Assembly (NCBI GenBank): GCA_022818135.1 | Contig: JAFMSR010000007.1 | Span: forward strand, 10,705,507 to 10,769,506 | DNA from: Saxidomus purpurata | Taxonomy: Eukaryota; Mollusca; Bivalvia; Venerida; Veneridae | Reading direction: 5' to 3' | DNA length: 64,000 nt | Part shown: positions 11,940 to 27,359 of the stretch, one piece after another | How the letters are laid out: every line of letters begins with the position of its first letter | Position numbering within the stretch: position 1 is the first letter of the stretch | Notes under the pieces: model-generated | Seen by the model: only the letters and a program-made list of their open reading frames with translations | What the model was told of the DNA's origin: nothing | The model's database searches: none | Translations under genes and position numbers: made by a program

Positions 11940-12784
11940 ACATATCAGAAAATCATTTCTTTTTATCAAGAATTCGAATCTTTTTATAAAAATGTTGATT
12001 TCTTGAAATGTTTTTTTTTCTATATTAATAATTGCTAAATAGATAGTAAAACGGCGCCCCATATATGAAAACTAGTTACATGTATTGTGAACATACAGCG
12101 TGGTGACAACAAAACAAACAACTCCGTCACCAAGACACTGTCGGAAGGTAGTAGTGGATAAACTTTCATCTGCATCCATGTAACGAATTCAGTGCCGGTG
12201 GTGCCTGACGGCAAAGAATCTGCATTTTCTCCGAGGTCATCAGGTAGAATAATACGGAGTATAATAAGATTTTTGTAAGTACTAAAGCGCATCCGTCGCT
12301 AAGGTGTAAGTGATGATTCTGATGAAACATGTCACTGAATTATAACAGATGAAGAAATAGAAAAAAACGTCGCTGCCTTTTTTAAACACATCTTTGTTCC
12401 CAAATGATAAAATATGTGGTTTGAATAAAACCTGTTCAAGACTTCCTTATGCTTTACACACTCCAATCGTCAATGTTGACATTTTGAGAAAACCCCGGAT
12501 AGAATTCGTACAGTAATGATGTCTATTATAATGTAGTTTATGTAATCGTTTACCTGGAGCAGGTCGTTAAACTCTATAAACCACATATCGTACAAGGTAT
12601 ACAATGCATAAACAGATCGCATTTAAATATCTAGCATTTTTTTGGTATTATTTTCACCCGTGAAGTTAGAGCGCATATACCCGTGTCTCGCACCAACTGT
12701 AAGAAGTTATTTACGTTTCAGTTAAAAATTAACATTAGTTTAAGGAAGTTACTGAATAATAACTGAGTTTATTTGTGTCCGGTC
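11940..12784 (+). promoter_or_regulatory. Duplicated 5' flank (promoter-bearing module) of copy 2
   Basis: This flank recurs in pieces elsewhere: 16545-16860 and 18956-19445 (direct, without exon 1), 21760-22005 (inverted) and 22258-22394 (directly before copy 3). The most conserved part next to the start codon carries 'cacccgtgaagtt', 'acccgtgtctcgca' and 'ataactgagtttatttgtgt'. Conservation alongside intact genes suggests promoter and 5' UTR content. No TATA box or known factor site can be assigned. Confidence 0.5.
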
Positions 12785-15978
<3,194 letters not shown>

Positions 15979-16387
15979 ACATCCTCTGTGTTTCTGACAT
16001 TTTGTATACCTTTTAATATCCAATATTTGAATGAGTTTGTCTTTCCCTTTACTCACTTTGTTTTTGCTCTTGATCAGGCTGTAGCAATTTTTAAGTTAAA
16101 CTAGAGGAGGAAACATTCCATGGCGGTTCCATAAAATCATTTCCTTTCAAAAAACATTTAGTATTATTTGTTTGTACCAGTGTAACGCTTTCTTCTCCAT
16201 ATATATGTTGTTTACAGTCCCGGCTGATCCTGGGATTTTTCCTTTGATGAACTTGCTAAGGCCCCAGTATTACTCTCATGCTTACTGGTACGTAGCAAAA
16301 TTTCAAAAGTTATGGAGTTTTGTTTTACCTGACTGCAATACGTAGTCAGTTTTGTTCAAATATTAATACATTAATACATGTATTATA

Positions 16388-16393
16388 AATAAA
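16388..16393 (+). terminator. Candidate poly(A) signal of copy 2
   Basis: AATAAA 410 bases after the stop codon. The 3' flank from 15979 to about 16330 is closely similar to that after copy 3 (26858 to about 27180), which also ends near an AATAAA. Confidence 0.4.
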
Positions 16394-16544
16394 CATTGAT
16401 ATTTGTACCTTTATATATATTTTTTTATGTTTAAGTGAGTTGTTTTCATTTACAACCTATCAATACATTTAGAGTTTGATATACATGTAATAAATATCAT
16501 TACATTTGGTTATCAATAATTCGATTTTCGGATATCAAAAATTG

Positions 16545-19460
16545 CCACTACTTCTTTCGATATCAGAAAATCATTTCTTTATATCAAGACTTTGAATCTT
16601 TTTTACAAAAAAAAGATCTATTTCTTGAAATGTTTCTTTTCTATATCAATAATTGCTAAATAAATAGTAAAATGCCGACATATGTGAAAACTAGTTATTG
16701 TAAACATACAGCGTATAAAGCAACGCTTGGTGAACTCCGTCACCAAGACACTGTCTGAAGGCAAGTATTGGATAAGCTTTCAGACTTAGCGAACGATCTG
16801 CATCTATAGGTGTAGTACATATATATCGAGTTCAGTACCGGTGGTGAGGGCGAAAAAAACTGCCTTTTTGGATCGATTGATTTATAAATCGGGCCAATTA
16901 ACAGAGTATAGCTTCCTTACGGCCGAACGCTTTACATACAACAAAGTAGTTCCATATATTCAGTTGTTACGAATTATACTGTCTTCTGTTTTAAATATTA
17001 TATAGTAACAGATCTAATTTATATCAAAACATTTCAGAAGAGCATACTATTGTATTGTTGTTTTTCTTATAATTTGTAACTAAAAAATCAACGAGGTATC
17101 TGTTCCGTATAGAACAATTTCCTACGCGGTTTTGATCAAAACTAGGCTGACCGGAGACACTAAAAGACAACTAGTCAGGCCGAATAATGTTATTTCTTTT
17201 ATCCGATATTGTGTTTGTGAGCATAAACTATCGGAACATCGTAATACGTTATGGAACCACTAGGTACTCTTGAATTTTAAATTACAAAACTCGGAATTCA
17301 ACATAAAAAATAACGATTTTGTTTGTAACTTGCCAACGCCTGTATCATCAAAAGTGCTCGGCCTGACTAGATGTTATTTAGTGTCTTTAAAGATAAGCCG
17401 AAACACTAGTCTAAAATACGCCTTTATGCGTTTAGGTATAGAACTGAAATTTATCAGCAAATTAACTTTACAGAGGCACTTGTTGATGTCTTTCTTAAAT
17501 ATGACAACATATTTTTATGCTTTAAACACGTTGTAATTGTTGTATTTTATGTAAATGCGTGGTTCGAAAATGGTACGAAAATGTCCGCATTTTGCCGAAG
17601 TCGGTTCGTACCTGGGTACGAATAACTGTAAGAAATCACATAGATCTACATGTCTTAAATACGATATTTAAATGCAGACAGAAATGCAATCATCTAAAGG
17701 GAAAATCAAATTCATTTCTCTGGATCATGCTGTTATTTACAAAGAACAGATATTAACTCAATATAAATACAAATATGATTTATTGTACTATGACTAAAAC
17801 TTTCAAACTTTACCATGATTCTTTTGCTACACTAAATTTTGGCGGGTACATTCATACATACATTAATTATATAGTATCATTATCATTATTATCATCATCA
17901 TCATCATTATTACTTGTTACGAAATACTACTAGAGTCTAGTATATGTTAATTATGAAAGATAGTAGCCTGCTATTAAAACATTCAGTTGTTGTTTTAGAC
18001 AAGTTATGAAAATTTAAAACAGTATGGTAGAAAGGCTGGTAATAATTAGGGGTGTGCAATAAACCCGGTATATTGCAATTCGCAGTATTTTGGAAGCACT
18101 CACGGGGATAGTTAATGTAAGCTGCAAGTACTTGTTCTACAATAGGTATATACTGAATCAATTTATAACAAAAGATTATTTATCAATTTTTAGCTTTTCT
18201 TTGAAAAACAGAAGAGCCATTGTCATAACCTTCTTGACGTCAGTCGGCACTGTCGTCTTGAATCTGGTTAAGCTTTCTTAAAATTCACTTTCTCGGTAAC
18301 CATTAAAGCCTTGAAACTTCAGACAATTGCTTGACATCAAACAATGGCATCTGTGGCCGAGTGGTTAAGGTCACTGACTGATGTTTACTTGTCCCTCACC
18401 GCTGTATGTTCGTGTCCTACTTGGGTCGAATTCTTTTATGTCACGGAGCTATCTAGGTTCTGCCCAGGTGCCCGCTCGTGACTGAAATAATGCCAGAATT
18501 GGCACCCAGGGTCTTCCTCCTCCATGAAAGCTGGAAGTTGCAATATGACCTTAGCTGTCGAGTGCGACATTAAATCCGAATCAATCAATTGGCAAAATAC
18601 ATTCAATCCTGTTGGCATATCTCATAACTTTTACATGACATTAAAAGTTGTTCAAACTATGAATTTTCAGTTCAGTTTTGTCAAAATCCATTTCTCAGTT
18701 ACCATTCACAGCTTAATACTTCATAGGGTAGTTGTACATAGTCACTGAATACAAAATGTAAGCACATTGGTTCCTATCTCAAAAGTAAAGTTTACACAAA
18801 TGGATAAAGGTCAAAATTTGTGGACAGTTGTGTCTCCAGTTTATAACTTTACTTGTCCAAGGGTTGTCATGATATTTACACATGTATGTGTGCAGACTGT
18901 GTTGTTCAGAGACAATCGATCCTCCAGCACTTTCAGTCCTTTGATTTCTGAGGTTCATTAGGTAGAATAATACGGAGTACAATAAAATTTCTAAAGCGCC
19001 TCCGTCGCTTAGGTGTAAGTTATGATTTTGACTGATGAAACATGTCATTGAATTATAACAGATGAAGATTTTTTTAAACATTTCTTTGTTCCCAAATGAT
19101 AAGATATTTGGCTTTGAATTAAACTTATCCAAGACTTTCATATATACTTTATAACTATCGATTTTGAGAAAACCCGTGTTAAAAAAACGTACAGTAGTCG
19201 ATATCCACTATTCACAAACAGCGAATACGTCTATTATGTGATTGTTTACCTAGACGCTCGTTGAACCGAACCACGGTATACAATGTATTTACAGATCGCA
19301 TTTTAATAACAAGCATTATATTACGATTTTTCACCCGTTAAGTTTGAGCGGTTATACCTGTGTCTCGCACCAGCTTTTAAAAGTTATTAATGTTTCAGTT
19401 ATACTAAACTCGATGACAGTAGCACAAAAGGCGGTAGTTTAAGTGGTTTTGTACTTTTTT
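16545..19460 (+). pseudogene. Relict cluster unit: 5' module without exons
   Basis: 16545-16860 matches 11943-12250, and 18956-19445 matches about 12240-12740 (same order and strand), so this is the upstream flank of another cluster member. It is split by about 2.1 kb of other sequence that includes a SINE. At about 19435 the match jumps from just before the expected exon 1 into 'ggcggtagtttaagtggttt', which in copy 2 lies far inside intron 1 (about 14300). Exon 1 and its surroundings are therefore deleted. No exon 2, 3 or 4 was found downstream before copy 3. Confidence 0.65.
18343..18585 (+). repeat. tRNA-headed SINE, probably V-SINE type
   Basis: A Leu/Ser-tRNA-like head has an A box at 18354-18364 (TGGCCGAGTGG) and a B box at 18408-18417. 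It is followed by 'gggtcttcctcctccatgaa' and 'atatgaccttagctgtcg', then 'tgcgacattaaatcc' and a short AT-rich tail. The 3' domain resembles the V-domain of widespread molluscan SINEs (RUDI-like, from memory). It is a retroposed copy, not a working tRNA gene. Confidence 0.75.
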
Positions 19461-21750
19461 CTTTGCGACATTAACGCCATAGCAACTACACAATACTAAT
19501 AATGCAACACTTATTTTGTAAAAATAATTGTCTAATATCGTTATGCTGAGCTCAAATCTTTTTTTAATATATATATAAAGTAGGTATAACTTTTAAATTC
19601 ATATTGTCAATGTTTCTTTGATGTAAACATCTCGTGTGCAATTTGTCCTGGATTTATACTCGGATGGCCGTGTTTCATTCCTTGCTGGCTTTATTTATGC
19701 TGTCTTAGCCTTTCTGTAGGAGTGCAACCGCAGGTTTTAGATGCTGAAATTGCACAACAAATAGCATTAATTGTATGAATATGTATTATTAAAAGAGTAT
19801 ACATAATAACGATGTAACAGTATGTGGTTATGGTGTATATATATATATATACATAATAGATATAAAAACATATATATGTGGGAAAAGGGGGGGTGTGGTG
19901 TGCATATGTCGATTAACACAGTATGTACACAATAGTATGATTAAATAATGGTTCCATGAATTTAACTTTTAATTATGAATAAACTCTGGAGACAAAACGC
20001 TTTTTAACTCAGAATTAACTTTTTGAAATACGTTTCAAGTAAAAGCAATTCTTTGGATGAACACATTAAAACAACTAGTGTGTATTGATATACAATGATC
20101 AATACATATCACTTTAACATCCAGTGTGAATCTCTCTCAAATGGAAGTGTCATCATACACAAACGCAACTGAGATAAGTGACCAGACCCTAAAATACAAG
20201 TTTAGGTTGACTAACATATAATAATATTTAAAACGTATACTGCTTGCATAAATAAGTGTATCTGGTGATATTGTCACCACAGAAATAAGGTTTTAAAAGC
20301 CTTTCAAATAAAACAAACTACATGTAAGGCCTTTGAATAAATATTCAAAACCATTGAATTGCACGAAAATAGAAATTGTTCAATACATACCACTTTCACA
20401 GTCATTTTAGCTAACGGCAATTTCAATGTCTTTCCTTTATGCGTCGTAATTATACACAATCAGGCTTTGCTGACTTATATCCTAAAATGCAATTTTAGAA
20501 TGACGAATATAAGATTAACAACTGATAACGCAGTTGCATGGAACAGTAAATGACTTTCATTAATGCGTCTGCCTCGGTGATCCAGTGAAGAAGGTCGTCA
20601 CTGACCTGTAAGACCAATTCTTAGGTAAACTGTCCGTCTGATATAATTGAAATACTGTTGAAACAGGAAACAAACAGCACCATTTCATGCCTAGCTGTTA
20701 CCCAGACAGAGAAAAGCTGAATGCCTTCACTCTCATAGATAGCCGCAGTGCTTTACCAAGAAAATGAGCAAAGGACACCGAATCTCTAAAGACAAGACAA
20801 GAGTACCAAGTGTATTCACGATTGACGAACATATCTTTTAGATGCTTATAGAATAAGTTGACTGCTTAAAAACATCCATTGTTTATGACGCATATATATC
20901 ATGTATGGACATATCAAGAGAGCCATGATAGCCCTGTAGGTTCACCTGAGAACCAAAACATGTTTGGAATTCAAACAATGTTGGAGCTTGCATGCATATT
21001 CTTTTCTGTTTGATCGGTGTTAATGAGAATGGATCCTGTAGGAAGATTTGATGCTGAGAGAATAATTCATTCTTACATGAAGAGATGAGTAAAGTTTAAC
21101 ATACTGTAACAGGGACATTAACCCTTGAGCTAAACGTACAGACAGACAGGAGAACGGACGGTCATATATTTTGTCACAATAGTACGAGTGTAACATCTGA
21201 TGGTTCAAACTCTGGGCTGAGGTCATTCAGCAATAAAACAAAGTTTTCACCTTGCAACAGAGGCGCTAGACAGTAAAACTGACACAAGTGCCAAGACTCT
21301 GGCGTGTCTCCCAAACTACCTGAAGAAAGGAAATTTTATAGCCGAAATAGATGGGAGAAGTTTTACCTGACAGAAATTCTGTGTCTGTATTTGCCAAACT
21401 GTTGTGATTGTTTATATGTCTGGTGTTTGATTTACGTACAACAGTCATTTTTGATTATGTGTAGTTGCCACAAAATAGCCAATACTAAAGTAATTCACAT
21501 CGATGTCGCGAAGCGTACAAAGGATAGACGCTTTAATGGTGATTGACTATCTTGCCTCTATTCTGATAATTTGAACTTTGTGTGGAGGCGCTCTATTTGT
21601 AATAGAGAACATTATCAATCTGAAATCGACAACACTTTTCAGATTTTTCTATTGCGTAGATTTATGGTTTACAAGAATAATTTGGAAAAGTCTCAATAGG
21701 CCGGTCAAAAACAAAATTAAACGCAACTTAATTGCCCCGGTATCAGGTAT
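19460..21750. other. Intergenic, no gene recognised
   Basis: Holds a short TA microsatellite at about 19837-19852 and AT-rich unique-looking sequence. No exon of the membrane-protein family and no long or conserved open frame is visible on either strand. Confidence 0.45.
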
Positions 21751-21759
21751 ATGATTTTG

Positions 21760-22005
21760 TAGATTACAGAACACTTTAAAAAAAGGGTTTTCTCAAAATC
21801 GATATGTATATTAAGTCAACAGAACGATTGGAGTGCGTAAAGTATATGGAAGTCTTGAATAGGTTTAATTCAAAGCCAAATATTTTATCATTTGGGAACA
21901 AGGAAATGTTTTAAAAAAGCAGCGACGTTTTTTTTTATTTCGACAGAAGCGCTTTAGTACTTATAAAAATCTTATCATACTCCGTACTATTCTAAAGTGC
22001 ATGTA
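21760..22005 (-). repeat. Inverted fragment of the cluster 5' module
   Basis: The reverse complement of this stretch matches 12245-12500 upstream of copy 2: the run around 'cccaaatgataaaatat', 'aagacttcc' and 'ttttgagaaaaccc', and 'gtacttataaaaatctta' on the other side. It lies about 250 bases before the normally oriented flank of copy 3, so an inversion broke the 5' region of that gene. Confidence 0.8.
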
Positions 22006-22029
22006 TTGAATTTCTTTCAGTAAAACAGA

Positions 22030-22215
22030 TTGAAGTCGCTACCAAACAATTTTGTTACGTCACACGATATATGATGCGATATAACGTCATACGATATTGT
22101 AGGGCGTGAGAACTGTCAATCAACGTGCCATGATACAAATCAGATAGAGTAACTGTTGGCTCGAATATTTACGTCATTTCTCGGAGGCGTAGCCTCCTCG
22201 AAATAACATAATTAT
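22030..22215 (+). repeat. Dispersed repeat, second copy at 55410-55560
   Basis: Shares 'tgtcaatcaacgtgcca', 'acaaatcagatagagtaact' and 'ttacgtcatttctcggagg' with 55410-55560 in the same orientation. Here it ends in a small perfect stem (ggaggc / gcctcc). Family unknown; the other copy sits just upstream of a LINE ORF1 relic, so it could be 5' UTR of that LINE. Confidence 0.65.
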
Positions 22216-22257
22216 TCTCGCTAACTCCATCTTATACTTGTATTACCATGATTACTT

Positions 22258-22394
22258 TCACCCGTGAAGTTTGAGCGGATATACCCGTGTCTCGCATCAG
22301 CTGTTCAAAGTTATTTACGTTTCAGTTATAGATCTATTAACATTACAGTTTAAGGAAGTTACTGAATAACAACTGAGTTTATTTGTGTCCGGCC
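22258..22394 (+). promoter_or_regulatory. Conserved proximal 5' flank of copy 3
   Basis: Nearly the same as 12654-12784 before copy 2, up to the start codon. It is the part of the duplicated flank that remains joined to both intact genes, so it is the best candidate for core promoter and 5' UTR. Confidence 0.5.
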
Positions 22395-25300
22395 ATGGCA
22401 AGTTTTATATACTGGATAGGGCTGCTACTGTGCCTTGTTGGCGGTAAGTACATGTACTGATATTCATTATTTCAGATTTAGAAATTTATATAAGTAGTGA
22501 AAATATGAATAAAGACAGAAGATTTCCGGGCCTAAGACACACAGTAAGTTAAATTTCCAGGATCACATTTACAAGTACATCTAGCTCTCATTTTTATCAA
22601 GAAAGATTTCTTACTGACAAAAATGAACTTTATTTGTACCAAAAACATTCCTAACTTTGCTTTTTAAATCGATACATACATATGTGAAACATAAGCGCAG
22701 TATTTTTTTCAATGTCACAATGATATTGCAAATGTTTTTATGGCAACTCTTTTTTCTTGAAGAAACAACTTGAAAACGAAATAAAGGCATACGTGAACGT
22801 TGTTTTAGAGTAAATAGAACGTGGATTTATCATTATCCTATCAATAAACTTATGTTACTACACTCAACAGGTTTAGAAACGCAAAGATTTCCCCTGTTGA
22901 ATATTTTTATTTGAATGACGCTATTGTTTTATTTCTATTTAAGTCATTTTTTGCGATGAATTATTAAAACTTTTAAAAGAATTCAATTTTGTATTGTTTT
23001 TGTTGTGTATGAAATTTGAATAAATTGAAAACACGGTAACATTGTTAAAACAAATATTTTGCCACTTTTGCGTTTCTAAACCTGTCGAGTGTATATCGAA
23101 TAGAGCGCCCTTGTGTTCATACATGTGTATTAAAACTAAATAACCCCCAAAACATAAATAATAGATTCCTTAGTAACCTAAAGGTTTCAGCTATGTATTC
23201 CCAGTCATTATATATAAAATCAGCGGTTTAAAATATACTGCAGTACCGTTAACCATTCAATACTCTATGTAGAGTTGTTGTTGTACCATTGATGGGTGAA
23301 TGCCATTTATTACAGAAAGCCTCTATATTCATTGATTGTGGTAAAATGAGGCATTTTTCGCTATAGGTTCTTCTTTGAAAGTGTATTTATTTAAAAAATA
23401 ATATAATAATAATAACGAGGGTTATTCTACCATAAACCAAACTTGGATATTTATTATTTTGATTCTAACACGACTTATTTGAAACAACATTTGAAGAAAA
23501 AGAGAGAACTTTTTTCATCGAACTTAATTTACTCTTGCGTGCAGGGCCGTAGCCAGAGGTTAAAAAATAGGGAGGCACTTTCTAGGGGGGTCCGGGGGCA
23601 TGCCCCCCCCCCCTAATTTTTTTTCGAGGGTGCCATTTCGTGAATTTTCCTGCATTTCAAACAAGTTTTTGATACTTTTCATCTGATACCGATTTCGGAA
23701 ACAATAAATGACATTGAAAAAGACTCGCGTACATTTAAGTTACATATATAGATCTGCAGAAATATAGTTTAAATAAATTAGATTGAATAATAGTGCCTCA
23801 GCTCGGCTGTGCCAGTGGTGAAAAGATGGTGCCTCAAAATATATCCTTTTTTAAAAATAATCTTGGCAGAAAAACAGGGAAGCACCGGCCTTCCTGTGCC
23901 TCAGTGTAGCTACGCGCACCTCGATTTTGCCGTTGAAGTTACCTCCCGCGAACACTAAAGATACTATTTCAATGTGACTTTCATTCATGAAAGATGTTTA
24001 CGCGGTGTTCCAGTTTTTTCATAAAAAAAACTTAATCTAATTTTCAAGTAAATGTATTAGGAATTTCATTTATAGAAGTGGTTCGAATTTTCAGGGTTCG
24101 CAATAACGATTCAAGTTACGAAAAATATTAGTTACGGGTATAAATAAATGACTTCACGGTTTCTCTTAACTAATGACGTCCCTGTGTAATAAAAAAACAA
24201 TAACAAGAAAACAGTAGCCTGGAGTCATCACTTCTCGAGCACTTAAGCGACCAAACGTTCATAACTAATAAACAAGCGAAGACTTACCTTTTCTTTCTTC
24301 ATGCCTTACTTCGATAACATCTTCCGCAAAATATACAAAAAATATGAAATGATAAAAACATTCTAAATTGTAAACATTCAGTTCCAATATGGCGGTGTCA
24401 TTTGACCCCAGAACGAAAGGTCGTATTGCGTTCTCGATCACTTTCGAGAATTGTAATTTATGACGTCATTTGGTGGACTGCCGTAAAGAGCATCGTATGG
24501 AATCGTGGGTGTGGTGGGGGGGGGGGGGGAGGGGGTCATGTAGCAACAAATCAAATTCAACAAATCCAACTACAAATAATTCATTTTTCTTGAAACATAT
24601 CATAAAATAATAACAACAGAAGTCACAAGGTTAGCGAACACATTAACCCATCCACGACTACCTCAATTGTCATTTGCATTTATCATTAGCAAAGTAATTG
24701 AAAGTGTTAGCAGACCCACATTATTCATGTACGATCTATTTACCATTGATTTGAATTATAAAAGAGTAATGAAAGTTAATTTTCTATGGAGTTTTTCATT
24801 TTATGAAAAAAAAAATTTTGTATTTCAAAGCCTGCAAAAAATGAAAATAAGATTTAGTGTACATAGCATTCGGGCTTCCATAGTTCTTGTTTTGCGCGCG
24901 AGAATTTCCACTTCCGGTTGTGCCTCGTTTTGAAATAGGTTTTAGTACTCAGCTAAATTTCGTATTGTTTGTTACAAATACTTTTCGCCGATTAAGTTCA
25001 GTTTGAAAGTGAGGATGAAAGTTGCATTTGTGAAAATAAACATATCGTGTAGCGGTGCCGTGTAACCGACATTTACAGTCGATTTCTGCATATTCCTACC
25101 TAGATTTTTGCTTATATTTAGATTCTAGCCTTTAATTAGATCTATATACTTATGTATCAGTATGTCAATTTTTGAAAAAAAATATTTCTTTCAACGGTAA
25201 CTGAGAGCGAGCAGCTTTAAGGCGTATCATTCGTTTATACAAATACGCAGCACGGAATTTAGTATAGAATAATTAGGATCAATATCGCTATTCAGGATGC

Positions 25301-26857
25301 AGTACTTAGCCCAGGGATGTCTGTCTCTTTATCCGTCCGTGTTGGACAGACGGTTGAATGAAAATTTGAGATTTAAATTCATTTAGAAATCTTATGTTGT
25401 TTTTTGTTGATATTGAAGAATTATTTTCTTACAATAAATTTACATTTTTTCATATGATATTGCAAATGTTTTTATAGCAAATCTTTTTCTTAAAGAAACA
25501 ACTTGAATACGAAATAAAGGCATATGTGAACGTTGTTTTAGAGTAAATAGAATGTGGTTGTATCATTATCCTATCAAAGCACATAAGGCGGTAGTTTAAG
25601 TGGTTTGTACATTATTTCATAAATAGGTTGTTGACGGAATGATGCTCATACATACCAGGGTGTTAGGCCTGACAGACGGATAAAACAACTGACAGGGTAG
25701 GACAACAGACAGATGGTCGTACAGACGGACGGTTTAAGGGGTTATTGAGTCTTTAGAGACTTTTTTTCCCATTACCCGACATTTCTTTTCTACAGAAGAC
25801 AGCGGGCGGGCGGAAGGGTGGAATAGATGTTACATGCAGTATATTGGACAGGTGTTTTGGGCCATTTAAGTTCCAAATTTCTATCTATATCAATAATCAA
25901 CACTTAGTGAAGTGTGTCTTCTCCTTATTTTAGTGAAATGGTTAAAGCCGAAGAGACCTAGCAAGTCACCTGTTATACTATTGTTGAACTAGATCTATAT
26001 CTCGTGCTCTTCTTCTTGTAGATGCTTCAAGTTACGAGTACTGCAGTCTGTATAAATATTGCGAAAACGGATACTACTGCTGCAATTATAACACTTCCTG
26101 CTGGTAAGGACATTTTTTTGAGCCATCTGTTTTAATTTGATTGTTTCTTATTTATGCATTCACTTGGTTATGGGCATTAAGTCGAACGTTTTGTTGTTGG
26201 CACAACCACTGTTTGAATCATGATGCGCCTTTGAACAAAAATGTTTGAGGCAGAATTACATAAGCTAACGAATACTTGTTTTCTACATTTTAGTTCCAGT
26301 TTGAATGGAGGAGCGATAGCAGGGATTGTGATAGGTATCGGTGTCGTGACGATAGCCTGTATAGTTGTGTGTATCATATGTATGCGGCGTCGGCGGGCCT
26401 TACAAGGGACTGTTGTTGGACAAAATCAAGCTGGTGCCGGTATGTCGTTTTCATCGTATGGAATAATTACCACAGGAAGCATGTTGAGCAGAACACTATT
26501 CTAAAGATTGGATGCTTCTTGTTAAACTGAGCGTCACGTCAAGAATATGAAATATTTAATACTTTGTACCGTTTGGTCATCAATCGAAACAAATGAGATC
26601 ATTTTCATATTAGTTCACAAATTTTCATTTCAGGAGTGGTTGTTGCAACGACCACAGTTCCCTACCAGACTCCTGTCACGCCAGGATATAATCCTGGAGG
26701 ATTTGTTCAGCAACCACCACCGTATGGCCAACCTGCACCTTATGGCCAGCCGGCACCATATGACCAGCCTGCATCGTATGGCCAGCCTGCACCATATGGA
26801 TATCCATCACCGTCGGGCAAACCCGCTACAGCACCGCCCATCTACAGTCCAAGCTAA
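22395..26857 (+). CDS. Cys-rich single-pass membrane protein, CYYR1-like, cluster copy 3 (166 aa)
   Basis: Exons are 22395-22443, 26022-26103, 26294-26439 and 26634-26857; exon lengths (49, 82, 146, 224) and phases are identical to copy 2, giving again 166 aa. The signal peptide and ectodomain are almost the same as in copy 2, with the same six Cys and sequon. The TM segment is followed by RRRR. The tail has P-Y-G-Q-P-A repeats with one PYDQPAS variant and PPxY motifs at 120-123 (PPPY) and at the C-terminus (PPIY). This is a recent duplicate of copy 2. Intron 1 has grown to about 3.6 kb by insertion of a TA-flanked MITE, a hAT-like element and other sequence. Open reading frame and splice sites are intact. 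Confidence 0.83.
22861..23091. mobile_element. Tc1/mariner-type MITE with TA target duplication
   Basis: Terminal inverted repeats of about 25 bases (cactcaacaggtttagaaac at the left; the right end is its complement with one or two changes) flanked by TA at 22859-22860 and 23092-23093. It is 231 bp and non-coding. The paralogous intron of copy 2 has the uninterrupted site 'ttactatatcag' at about 13238-13249. Confidence 0.9.
23215..23395 (+). repeat. Dispersed repeat, second copy at 47452-47632
   Basis: About 180 bases match 47452-47632 in the same order, with shared strings such as 'aaaatatactgcagtaccgt', 'taaaatgaggcat' and 'aggttcttctttgaaa'. It is probably part of a transposon; the 47 kb copy runs on into a possible terminal repeat. 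Confidence 0.7.
23542..23918. mobile_element. Non-autonomous DNA transposon, hAT-like ends
   Basis: The left end cagggccgtagccagagg faces a right end whose complement reads gtgcgcgtagctacactg, an imperfect terminal inverted repeat around CGTAGC. Inside is a self-complementary GC block (gggggcatgccccc). The style is a common one in marine invertebrate genomes. No transposase frame and no clear target duplication are seen. Confidence 0.5.
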
Positions 26858-27205
26858 ACATCCTCTGTGTTTCTGACATTTTGTATACCTTTTGATATCC
26901 CAATATTTTAAGTGCTTTTGTCTTTCATTTAACTCATTTTGTTTGTCTGTAGTAATTTGTAAGAAAACATTCCATAGCGGTTCCATAGAACCATTTCCTT
27001 CCAAAAAATATTTAGTATTATTTTTGTGTACCAGTGTTACGCTTTCTTCTTCATTTTATGTTTATAGTCCCAGCTTATCCTGAAATTTTTCCTCCGATGG
27101 ACTTGCTAAGACTCCAGTATTACTCTCATGCTTAGTGGTACGTAGCAAAATTTGAAAAGTTAGGGAGTTTTGTTCAAATACTAATAAATTAATAACCATA
27201 TTCTT

Positions 27206-27211
27206 AATAAA
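27206..27211 (+). terminator. Candidate poly(A) signal of copy 3
   Basis: AATAAA 348 bases after the stop, at the end of the 3' flank that is shared with copy 2. Confidence 0.45.
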
Positions 27212-27359
27212 GAATGACATAAATTTTGTACCTTTTATGTTCAAGTGTGTTGTTTTTCATTTACAACAGAAACGCTTATTTTTGAGAGGGGATAACTCGT
27301 TCTATAATAAATATCAAATTGTCATAATATATCTCTGACAATTCAGTTGTATAGGCTAA

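Noticed and set aside
17270..17756. Two plus-strand frames as exons of an unknown gene
   Set aside because: Composition is that of random AT-rich DNA and no acceptor/donor pairing in matching phase was found.
18343..18420. tRNA-Leu/Ser-like gene
   Set aside because: A and B boxes are present but no complete cloverleaf, and it is fused to a SINE body.
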